DNA from: an uncultured Paracoccus sp.
GTDB lineage: Bacteria > Pseudomonadota > Alphaproteobacteria > Rhodobacterales > Rhodobacteraceae
Assembly: GCA_937859005.1 (NCBI GenBank)
Contig: CALLYR010000598.1
Coordinates: forward strand, 1 to 7,561
Length of the DNA stretch: 7,561 bases
Reading direction: 5' to 3'
A model generated the notes under the pieces. The model worked only from the letters and a program-made list of their open reading frames with translations, was not told where the DNA came from and made no database searches. The position numbers and the translations under genes were made by a program. Of this stretch, positions 1 to 5,535 are shown piece by piece (within the stretch, counting starts at the first letter, position 1; each line of letters starts with the position of its first letter).

Positions 1-181
1 TTACCGTCTCGGCAGCCGTATCGGCGTGCGCGCGCTGCGGCTGTTCGGGCGCCGCGGCTGGATCGCCAGCCTGCCGCTGGCGGGCGGCTGGACGGCCTAT
101 CGCGACCTGCCGCGCCCCCCGGGCCGCACCTTCATGGAACAGTACCGCGCCGAGCAGGCGAAGAAGGAGCAGCGCAGATGA
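1..181 (+). CDS. lutB: Lactate utilisation iron-sulfur protein LutB/LldF, C-terminal fragment
   Basis: This is the last 59 codons of a gene that begins before the window; the frame starts at base 2 and ends with TGA at 179-181. LutB (LldF/YkgF family) is the ferredoxin-like [4Fe-4S] subunit of the LutABC complex, which oxidises L-lactate to pyruvate in the cytoplasm. The visible tail contains GWTAYRDLPRPPGRTFMEQY, matching the family's conserved end, where a 'W...RDLP.P....F...Y' pattern follows the cysteine clusters. The clusters themselves lie outside the window. The stop overlaps the lutC start as ATGA, so the two genes were translationally coupled. The call rests on the tail motif plus the LutC-like neighbour. 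I am confident of the family but cannot judge whether the rest of the gene is intact. Confidence 0.8.
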   Translation, partial: YRLGSRIGVRALRLFGRRGWIASLPLAGGWTAYRDLPRPPGRTFMEQYRAEQAKKEQRR

Positions 182-791
182 GTTCCCGCGACCGCATCCT
201 TGCCGCCATCCGTGGCGCCCGGCCGGGGCCTCTGCCCCCCGCCGACGTCATCGCCGCCGAGGCGGCCGCCTTGCTGGAGGCGCCCGGCACCATCCGCCCG
301 CAGCCGGCCGCCCCGACCCTGGCGGCCGAATTCGAGCGGAAAGCCTCGGCCCTTGGCACGACCTTCGATCATGTGTCCGCCGTTATCTGGATGCGCAGGA
401 CCTGCGGCCGGCGCTCGCGCTGCAGCCGGTCCCGGAACTTGCCGCGCTCGATTGGTCAGATATCGCCACGCATGGCGACATCGCGCCCGACGAGACGGCC
501 GCGCTGGGCCTGGCCCTCTGGGGCATCGCCGAAAGCGGGTCGCTGGTCGTCCATTCCGGGGCGAACGCGCCGGTCCTGCTGTCCTTTCTGCCGCTGCACC
601 ACATCGTCGTGCTGGAGGAACGCACCCTGCTGCCTCATCTCGAGGATTATGCGGCGCGCATGGCGGGGACGGCGCAGCCCCGCAATGCCATCCTCATCAC
701 CGGCCCCAGCGGCACCACGGATATCGAAGGAAGTTATGTCCGGGGCGCCCATGGTCCCGGTTTCCTGCATGTCATCATGGTCGGGCAGTGA
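178..791 (+). pseudogene. lutC: lutC (LUD-domain lactate utilisation protein), frameshifted near 380
   Basis: LutC (YkgG/LUD family) is the small subunit of the LutABC lactate-oxidation complex. The N-terminal part reads in frame from ATG at 178 (MSSRDRILAAIRGARPG...) to about residue 67, near base 378. Family-like sequence then continues in a different frame from about 381: RRYLDAQDL, LALWGIAESGSLVVHSG, then ITGPSGTTDIEG and the closing RGAHGPGFLHVIMVGQ, with TGA at 789-791. The two halves together give about 203 residues, somewhat shorter than usual for LutC, and the short stretch expected between DHVSA and RRYL seems to be missing. This suggests a deletion of 3n+1 bases rather than a single-base sequencing error, but reads would be needed to exclude an error. 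Without repair the first frame runs on through unrelated sequence to 1443. The gene overlaps the lutB stop by ATGA. Confidence 0.8.
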
Positions 792-806
792 ACCGGGCAT
801 GTGGTG

Positions 807-825
807 CCGGTCTCACACAGACCGG
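807..825 (+). terminator. Hairpin just after lutC, possible weak terminator
   Basis: CCGGTCT (807-813) and AGACCGG (819-825) form a perfect 7-bp stem around a 5-base loop, starting 15 bases after the lutC stop. The position fits a transcription end for the lut operon, but no T-run follows (the next bases are GCTGCCGG), so a classical intrinsic terminator is not supported. Confidence 0.3.
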
Positions 826-1257
826 GCTGCCGGCGGACCCTTGCCCTTGTGCCATCGGCCGCAAAGCCGCCAAGCCGACATGACCGGCAAGGCAAGGGCA
901 CCCCGGGGCCGAAGGGTGACAGCACAGGGACATGCCGTACCGCTGCGGCAGGAAGCGGCTTTCCGGCATTCCCTTGTCTGGTCGGGGGCGACCTCGCGAC
1001 CCGTGCAGATGCAGCGGCGAGAGCCTGGGAATGGCCGGTTTCCTGGCCCGCTGACGATCACCAGGCCCGCTTTTTCGATGGGATCGGGGCGAGTGTCCTG
1101 GCTGAGGGCTCTTCCGATGACGGGGGACCTCTATCCTTGTGCACAGAACCAGCCCGGACCGGATAAACGACGCGCAATCAGGGACTTGCGTCTGCTGCTT
1201 GGCCGAGGGGACCGGTTAGGCGGTTCAGATCGCGGAACGCTCCTCTCTGGAATGTCG

Positions 1258-1331
1258 GCTGGAAAGGGAGGGGTCCTGCCCTTTCAATCCAGCTGCCGGG
1301 CGGAGATGACAAGTCCTTGCCCGGCAGCTGG
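1258..1331. repeat. Perfect 13-bp inverted repeat with an overlapping alternative stem
   Basis: CCAGCTGCCGGGC (1289-1301) and GCCCGGCAGCTGG (1319-1331) are exact reverse complements around a 17-base loop. Just upstream, GCTGG-AAAGGG (1258-1268) can pair with CCCTTT (1279-1284) and CCAGC (1289-1293), with CAAT bulged. The CCAGC segment belongs to both stems, so the two foldings exclude each other. There is no poly-T tail on either strand. The role is unknown. Confidence 0.55.
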
Positions 1332-1508
1332 TGAGGAGGGCACTCGTAACAGAGGTCGGATCGTTACTGTCCCGCCCCGGCCGTCAACTCGCCAGGATTG
1401 CGGTCGTTCCTTTCCGATTGGGTTCATGTCACCGACAGGATGAACCTGGAGCCTGCAGGGAGGGGCAGCGACCGGCGGCTGCGAAATCTCGAACTGTATC
1501 TGCGGGGC

Positions 1509-1558
1509 GCCGGCTGCCGGACGGGTACGAACGTAATCGTCATCGTCCGGCAGCCGGC
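1509..1558. repeat. Perfect 15-bp inverted repeat
   Basis: GCCGGCTGCCGGACG (1509-1523) and CGTCCGGCAGCCGGC (1544-1558) are exact reverse complements around a 20-base loop. It shares a GCTGCCGG/CCGGCAGC core with the repeat at 1289-1331, so the two may be related palindromic units. No T-run follows on either side, so it is not a standard terminator. Confidence 0.6.
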
Positions 1559-1576
1559 CGGGGGGAGCCCCTGTTT

Positions 1577-1610
1577 GCCGGCGCCGAAGGAACCTCCCTT
1601 CCGTGCCGGC
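1577..1610. repeat. 14-bp imperfect hairpin next to the 1509-1558 repeat
   Basis: GCCGGCGCCGAAGG (1577-1590) pairs with CCTTCCGTGCCGGC (1597-1610) around a 6-base loop. Twelve pairs are Watson-Crick, one is G-U as RNA on the plus strand, and one is a C-C mismatch. It lies only 18 bases from the preceding inverted repeat, making a tandem stem-loop block. Confidence 0.5.
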
Positions 1611-1896
1611 TATCGTCTTATCCGTTCCCTCCGGCTCAACTGCACAGGTGACGAAAGGTTGCGTTGTTCCCCTCCGGGCCGGGCTGTTGGCCTGTTCCGG
1701 GAAATCGGGCCGATCTGCGCGAGCGCTTTCCAGCCATGACGGATCGTCAGGCAAGAGCGGGAGCCAATGAAGGAACCGAGGATGTCGAGGCCAATGGATC
1801 GTATCTGCGATGCGGCGGCCCGAAGGCGAAATGCCGGACGAACCGGGAATGCCGGAGCGAGGAGACGGGAATGGCAAGGTAATGTGGTCCTGCGGC

Positions 1897-1935
1897 TTGC
1901 AGTTCAAGGGACCGCCTCGCCGCCCTTCACTGCAA
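1897..1935. repeat. Imperfect hairpin downstream of the MarR gene
   Basis: TTGCAGTTCAAGGG (1897-1910) and CCCTTCACTGCAA (1923-1935) pair over 12 positions with a small internal bulge and a 12-base loop. It lies about 60 bases past the stop of the minus-strand MarR gene, so it might mark the end of that transcript, but it lacks a T-run. Confidence 0.3.
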
Positions 1936-1998
1936 CCCGGCCACAGCCGCACCCGAGCCCTGACCCCAGAACGGGGCATTGCGCCGCCATGGGTCGCG

Positions 1999-2520
1999 TC
2001 ACGGCTCCCCGGATTCGCCCTGATCGTTCTGAATCGCGACGAAGTTCCTTCTGAGGCCCTCAAGATAATGCATGGTCGCAATGATGTCGGAGTTCGAAAA
2101 GCCCGCCAGTGCAACGCGATAGAATTCATCGATCTGCGGCTGCATGGCCGACCATGCCTGCTTTCCGGATTCGGACAGGCAGATGAAGCGCGAGCGCCTG
2201 TCGCGCTCGTCCACGGCGCGCTCGATCAATCCGCGGGTTTCCATGCGGGACAGGACCCCGGTCAGGTTCTGGCGGCTGACCATCAGCAAGCCGGCGAGAT
2301 CGCCCACGCTGATGCCGCGGGCGCTGCGGGGATCGTTGAGCGCGCCCAGGATTGCCCATTGCTGGGTGGTCACCCCATGCATCTCCAGCGCGCGGGTGCC
2401 GGTTTTGTTCAGCAGGTTGGCGGTCTGATAGAGCCGGAAGAACAGCCTGTTGCGCAGCCCTGCCGTCATCGGGTCGACGATGGCTTCTTCGGCCTGCCGG
2501 GCGATCGTACGCTTGTTCAT
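1999..2520 (-). CDS. badR: MarR-family transcriptional regulator, BadR-like
   Basis: This 173-residue protein is a cytoplasmic DNA-binding regulator of the MarR family, which acts as a dimer and usually represses a divergent operon until a ligand binds. The winged helix lies at about residues 50-120: GVTTQQWAILGAL leads in, SVGDLAGLLMVSRQNLTGVLSRMETRGLIER (about 71-101) is the helix-turn-helix, and DERDRRSRFICLSESG (about 104-119) is the wing. Flanking N- and C-terminal helices would form the dimer interface. The length is slightly above the usual 140-160. The start ATG is at 2518-2520, with only a weak GGTGG-like ribosome site ahead. It is divergent from the badHI-aliBA-like operon. In Rhodopseudomonas palustris the badHI-aliAB genes are controlled by the MarR protein BadR, which senses 2-ketocyclohexane-1-carboxyl-CoA. 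Family assignment is firm; the BadR role is inferred from context. Confidence 0.85.
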   Translation of the reverse strand: MNKRTIARQAEEAIVDPMTAGLRNRLFFRLYQTANLLNKTGTRALEMHGVTTQQWAILGALNDPRSARGISVGDLAGLLMVSRQNLTGVLSRMETRGLIERAVDERDRRSRFICLSESGKQAWSAMQPQIDEFYRVALAGFSNSDIIATMHYLEGLRRNFVAIQNDQGESGEP

Positions 2521-2705
2521 ACTGCAGCATCCACCGATTCAGGGGCGACTTTCAAGAGCCGCTTATCAGTAAATATATTGACATAAATATCCTCTGATGG
2601 CACTCCATCTCCAGACGAGAATCATGCATCAGTCCAGAGATAACCGCAGCAGTTCTGTGACATATCATTTGTATCTGGTGCTTTCCCAGCGACTGGAGGA
2701 CACGC
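2521..2705. promoter_or_regulatory. AT-rich divergent promoter/operator region
   Basis: This spacer separates the MarR gene from the catabolic operon and is the only clearly AT-rich patch in the window, chiefly 2562-2592 and 2657-2675. It must carry both divergent promoters. A TTGACA -35-like hexamer is on the plus strand at 2578-2583, but no good -10 hexamer follows at 16-18 bases, so I do not assign an exact promoter. TGACATA occurs twice, at 2579-2585 and 2658-2664. The rightward gene has a strong ribosome site, GGAGGA at 2695-2700. Confidence 0.6.
2575..2590. promoter_or_regulatory. Candidate MarR/BadR operator palindrome
   Basis: ATATTGACATAAATAT is an imperfect 16-bp palindrome: ATATT and AATAT arms, with an inner A/T pair also symmetric (12 of 16 positions). 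Its size and AT-rich arms suit MarR dimers. It overlaps the TTGACA -35-like hexamer, so binding could block transcription. Outer ATCAG (2565-2569) and CTGAT (2594-2598) give a second, wider symmetry around it. No binding data are available; this is inference. Confidence 0.45.
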
Positions 2706-3473
2706 ATGCGCGGACTGAAAGACAAACTGGTTGTCGTAACTGGCGGCGGCGGCGGGATCGGCTCTGCCACCTGCGAGCGCTTTGGCGAAGAGGGCGCGCA
2801 TGTCGTGGTCGCCGACATCAACGCCGGTGCCGCGCAGGCGGTCGCGGACCGCATCGTGGCCGCGGGCGGACGCGCCGCGCCGATGGTGGTCGATCTGACC
2901 GACACGGATGCCGTGCGCGCCGCGGTCGAAAAGGTCGAGGCCGAGATCGGCCCGATCGACGTGCTGGTCAACAATGCCGGCTGGGACCTGTTCGTGCCGT
3001 TCCTGAAATCGCAACCGGACTACTGGTCGAAGATCATCGACATCAACCTGCGCTCGGTGCTGAACATCACCCATCCGGTGCTGACGAAAATGGCCGAACG
3101 CAAGTCCGGCCGCGTGGTCAGCGTGGCATCCGACGCCGCCCGCGTGGGCTCGTCGGGCGAATCCGTCTATGCCGCCTGCAAGGCGGGCGTGATCGCCTTC
3201 TCGAAAACGCTGGCGCGCGAACATGCGCGGCAGGGGATCACCTTCAACTGCGTCTGCCCCGGCGTCACCGACACGGCGATGCTGGACAGCTTCATGGAGG
3301 CCGCGGGCAACAAGGAAAAGCTGCGCGACGCCTTCACCAAGGCCGTCCCCCTGGGCCGGCTGGGCCGCCCCGAGGATCTGCCGGGCGCGATCCTGTTCCT
3401 GGCCTCGGACGACGCCGCCTTCATCACCGGACAGGTGATCTCGGTGTCCGGCGGCCTGACGATGCACGGCTAA
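2706..3473 (+). CDS. badH: 2-hydroxycyclohexane-1-carboxyl-CoA dehydrogenase (SDR), BadH-like
   Basis: This 255-residue classical short-chain dehydrogenase probably oxidises 2-hydroxycyclohexane-1-carboxyl-CoA to the 2-keto thioester with NAD+ in the cytoplasm. Visible motifs are the cofactor loop TGGGGGIG (12-19), Asp37 at the end of the second strand (favouring NAD over NADP), NNAG (89-92), Asn114, catalytic Ser142, and Tyr155-x3-Lys159 in YAACK. The segments NNAGWDLF, ASDAARVGSSGE and the ending FITGQVISVSGGLTMHG closely resemble what I recall of R. palustris BadH. Length is normal for the family. ATG at 2706 is chosen because GGAGGA (2695-2700) lies 5 bases upstream. It is the first gene of the rightward operon and is followed after 13 bases by the BadI-like gene, which uses its product. 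A general 3-oxoacyl-ACP reductase (FabG-like) is the alternative, but context argues against it. Confidence 0.87.
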   Translation: MRGLKDKLVVVTGGGGGIGSATCERFGEEGAHVVVADINAGAAQAVADRIVAAGGRAAPMVVDLTDTDAVRAAVEKVEAEIGPIDVLVNNAGWDLFVPFLKSQPDYWSKIIDINLRSVLNITHPVLTKMAERKSGRVVSVASDAARVGSSGESVYAACKAGVIAFSKTLAREHARQGITFNCVCPGVTDTAMLDSFMEAAGNKEKLRDAFTKAVPLGRLGRPEDLPGAILFLASDDAAFITGQVISVSGGLTMHG

Positions 3474-3486
3474 CGGAGGAGCCATC

Positions 3487-4278
3487 ATGGAATATACCGA
3501 CATCCTGTACGAGATCCGGGGCGGCGCTGCCTGGATCACCATCAACCGTCCCGACAAGTACAACGCCTTCCGCGGCCACACGGTCGATGAACTGATCCAC
3601 GCTTTCCAGACCGCGGGCTGGGACCGCGAGATCGGCGTGATCGTGCTGACCGGCGCGGGCGACAAGGCGTTCTGCACCGGCGGCGACCAGTCGGCCCATG
3701 ACGGCCAGTATGACGGGCGCGGCGTGATCGGCCTGCCGATCGACGAACTGCAATCGCTGATCCGCGACGTGCCCAAGCCCGTCATCGCGCGGGTCAACGG
3801 CTTTGCCATCGGCGGCGGCAACGTGCTGGCCACCATCTGCGACCTGACCATCGCGTCGGAAAACGCCCAGTTCGGGCAGGTCGGACCCAAGGTCGGCTCG
3901 GTCGATCCGGGTTTCGGCACCGCCTATCTCGCCCGCGTGGTGGGCGAAAAGCGCGCGCGCGAGATCTGGTATCTGAACAAGCGCTATACTGCCCAGCAGG
4001 CGCTGGACTGGGGCTTGGCCAACGCGGTCGTCCCGCCCGAGGAATTGGACGCCGAGGTGGACCGCTGGGTCGCGGAACTGATGGACCGCTCGCCCACGGC
4101 GCTGGCGATGGCGAAAGTGTCCTTCAACGCCGACAGCGAGAATATCCGGGGCATCTCGGCCATGGGGATGCGGGCGCTGTCGCTTTACTATGACACCGAC
4201 GAGTCGAAAGAAGGCGGCATCGCCTTCAAGGAAAAGCGCAAGCCCGATTTCCGCAAGCACGTCGCCCGCAAGGGCTGA
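3487..4278 (+). CDS. badI: 2-ketocyclohexanecarboxyl-CoA hydrolase, BadI-like
   Basis: This 263-residue crotonase-superfamily protein probably opens the ring of 2-ketocyclohexane-1-carboxyl-CoA by hydrolysis, giving pimeloyl-CoA. It is related to MenB (dihydroxynaphthoyl-CoA synthase) rather than to ordinary hydratases: CTGGDQS (63-69), the oxyanion-hole segment NGFAIGGGNVL (104-114), then GQVGPKVGSVDPGFGTAYLA (130-149) with Ser138 and Asp140, and LYYDTDES (233-240) with Tyr235. In the MenB/BadI group the Asp in this position and a C-terminal Tyr take part in catalysis. The Glu pair of true enoyl-CoA hydratases is not in the expected context. Length matches BadI, about 260 residues. The start has a strong ribosome site, GGAGGA at 3475-3480, six bases upstream. 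It follows badH by 13 bases and is followed by a terminator-like hairpin. MenB is the main alternative, but no menaquinone genes are nearby. Confidence 0.9.
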   Translation: MEYTDILYEIRGGAAWITINRPDKYNAFRGHTVDELIHAFQTAGWDREIGVIVLTGAGDKAFCTGGDQSAHDGQYDGRGVIGLPIDELQSLIRDVPKPVIARVNGFAIGGGNVLATICDLTIASENAQFGQVGPKVGSVDPGFGTAYLARVVGEKRAREIWYLNKRYTAQQALDWGLANAVVPPEELDAEVDRWVAELMDRSPTALAMAKVSFNADSENIRGISAMGMRALSLYYDTDESKEGGIAFKEKRKPDFRKHVARKG

Positions 4279-4285
4279 CCCTTCC

Positions 4286-4313
4286 GGGGGCCGCCCTGCC
4301 GCGGCCCCCTTTT
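4286..4313 (+). terminator. Terminator-like hairpin between badI and aliB
   Basis: GGGGGCCGC (4286-4294) and GCGGCCCCC (4301-4309) form a perfect 9-bp GC stem with a 6-base loop (CCTGCC), directly followed by TTTT (4310-4313). It starts 8 bases after the badI stop and ends 22 bases before the aliB start. By form it is an intrinsic terminator, though the T-run is short. Since all genes point the same way, it may lower aliB-aliA expression relative to badHI or mark an operon boundary. Confidence 0.65.
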
Positions 4314-4335
4314 CGATCTGCCGGGGCAAGGCTTC

Positions 4336-5496
4336 ATGTCAAAGACCGTTTTCGATACCGAGGAACTGGACCAGATCCGCGATCTGGCGCGCAAATTCGC
4401 CCAAGGTCGCGTCGCGCCCGGATGCAAGGCCCGTGAAAGGGCAGGGCGCATGGACATGGATCTGGTGCGCGAGATGGGCAGCCTGGGCCTGATCGCCCCG
4501 GAACTGCCCGAGGAATTCGGCGGCATGGGCGCGGGCACGCTTTATGCCGGCGCCATCGTCGAGGAGATCGCGCGCGCCGATTTCACCTTCGGCTATGTGC
4601 CGCTGCTGGCCTCGCTGAACGGCCAGATCCTTGCGCAGTTCGCCCGTCCCGACATCGCAAGGGAATGGCTGACCAGGCTGACGGCGGGCGAGATCATGCT
4701 GGCCATCGCGCTGACCGAACCCAAGGGCGGGTCGGACGCCGCGAACCTCGGGTTGCGGATGGAGCGTGACGGCGCGCATTATGTCCTGAACGGCGAGAAG
4801 ACCTCGATCTCGGCCAACCAGATCGCTGCGGGAACGGTGGTCTTTGCCCGGACCGGCACGCCCGAGGACCGGGCGCGGGGTGTGTCCGCGATCCTCGTGC
4901 CGATGGACCTGCCGGGGATTTCCACGTCCAGGTTCGACAACATGGGCCAGAACTCGGTCGGCCACGGCTCGATCTGGTTCGACAACGTGCGGGTGCCCGC
5001 GGAAAACCTGCTGGGCGATGAAGGCCGCGGTTTCGCGCAGGTGATGCAGGGCTTCGACTTCTCGCGCAGCCTGATCGGGCTGCAATGCGTCGGCACCGCG
5101 CAGCAGTCGCTGGACGAAACCTGGGCCTATGTCGGGGAACGCCGCGCCTTCGGCAAACCTCTGGGCGCGTTCCAGGGGGTCAGCCACCAGCTTGCCGATT
5201 TCGAGACGAAGCTGGCCGCCGCGCGGCTGCTGTCGTTGAACGCGCTGTGGCTCAAGGACAACGGCCTGCCGCATACGGCCGAGGCGGCGATGACCAAATG
5301 GTGGCCGCCGCTTCTGGCCTATGAGGCGATCCATGCCTGCCTGCTGATCCACGGCCATGCCGGCTATGCGGGCGACCTGCCCTTTGCGCAGCGGCTGAAA
5401 GACGTGCTGGGCCTGCAGATCGGCGACGGCACCGCGCATATCATGAAGAACATCATCGCGCGGGAACGCGCCGGGCGGGACGCGGTCAGCGGCTGA
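4336..5496 (+). CDS. aliB: Cyclohexanecarboxyl-CoA dehydrogenase (acyl-CoA dehydrogenase family), AliB-like
   Basis: This 386-residue FAD enzyme probably oxidises cyclohexane-1-carboxyl-CoA to cyclohex-1-ene-1-carboxyl-CoA, passing electrons to ETF. The acyl-CoA dehydrogenase layout is complete: an N-terminal helical domain (about 1-120), the FAD/substrate signature ALTEPKGGSD (125-134), NGEKTSISA (152-160), the middle beta domain to about 230, and the C-terminal helical domain with ERRAFGKPLGAFQ (268-280) and HGHAGYAGDLP (339-349). The usual catalytic YEGT near the C-terminus reads GDGT (363-366), so Glu is replaced by Asp364. Length is typical. The start ATG at 4336 has only a weak AAGG-type ribosome site, unlike its neighbours. 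It lies 57 bases after badI behind a terminator-like hairpin, and 39 bases before aliA. The family is certain; the substrate is inferred from BadH, BadI and AliA-like neighbours. Confidence 0.83.
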   Translation: MSKTVFDTEELDQIRDLARKFAQGRVAPGCKARERAGRMDMDLVREMGSLGLIAPELPEEFGGMGAGTLYAGAIVEEIARADFTFGYVPLLASLNGQILAQFARPDIAREWLTRLTAGEIMLAIALTEPKGGSDAANLGLRMERDGAHYVLNGEKTSISANQIAAGTVVFARTGTPEDRARGVSAILVPMDLPGISTSRFDNMGQNSVGHGSIWFDNVRVPAENLLGDEGRGFAQVMQGFDFSRSLIGLQCVGTAQQSLDETWAYVGERRAFGKPLGAFQGVSHQLADFETKLAAARLLSLNALWLKDNGLPHTAEAAMTKWWPPLLAYEAIHACLLIHGHAGYAGDLPFAQRLKDVLGLQIGDGTAHIMKNIIARERAGRDAVSG

Positions 5497-5520
5497 GCCG
5501 CCGCCGACCGGCATGTATTG

Positions 5521-5529
5521 GGGGAGGAG
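5521..5529 (+). promoter_or_regulatory. Strong ribosome binding site fixing the aliA start at 5536
   Basis: GGGGAGGAG lies 7 bases before ATG at 5536. An in-frame TTG at 5518 would place this site inside the coding region, so ATG 5536 is preferred and the protein starts MDFDAVL. Confidence 0.75.
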
Positions 5530-5535
5530 AGACCC

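Larger units (their letters stand above)
792..1998. other. 1.2 kb intergenic region without a recognisable gene
   Basis: No open frame here on either strand gives a recognisable protein. The longest ones are rich in Arg, Pro, Gly and Ser, lack plausible ribosome binding sites, and overlap other genes. What can be seen is a set of inverted repeats, listed separately (807-825, 1289-1331, 1509-1558, 1577-1610, 1897-1935), and a 9-base direct repeat AATGCCGGA at 1830-1838 and 1848-1856. The stretch separates the end of the lut operon from the convergent MarR gene. It could be a decayed gene, a structured RNA region or merely spacer. No transposase fragment or terminal repeat of an insertion sequence was recognised. 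Confidence 0.6.

Noticed and set aside
842..900. Inverted repeat TGCCCTTG/CAAGGGCA
   Set aside because: Only 8 bp with a 43-base loop in GC-rich sequence; could easily be chance.
178..1443. A 421-codon plus-strand frame starting at the lutC ATG
   Set aside because: Only the first 67 or so codons resemble LutC. The rest is out-of-frame lutC and then intergenic sequence, so its length is an artefact of the frameshift.
1830..1856. Direct repeat AATGCCGGA spaced by 18 bases as a possible short tandem array
   Set aside because: Only two 9-base copies with unlike intervening bases; not enough for a CRISPR, iteron or tandem repeat call.
1284..2129. A 281-codon open frame on the minus strand through the gene desert
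   Set aside because: It overlaps the 3' part of the MarR gene on the same strand in another frame, has low-complexity Arg/Pro/Ser-rich sequence and no recognisable domain or ribosome site.
1810..2586. A 258-codon plus-strand frame across the MarR gene
   Set aside because: Antisense to a clear MarR protein; no independent motif.
2622..3920. A 432-codon open frame on the minus strand
   Set aside because: It is antisense to badH and badI and crosses the divergent promoter region, with no recognisable domain. It is treated as a shadow.
3424..4329. A 301-codon open frame on the minus strand
   Set aside because: Antisense to badI with no family motif; explained by codon bias of the sense gene.
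5518..5535. TTG start six codons upstream for AliA
   Set aside because: The strong GGGGAGGAG ribosome site would then be inside the coding sequence, and ATG 5536 is ideally spaced from it.
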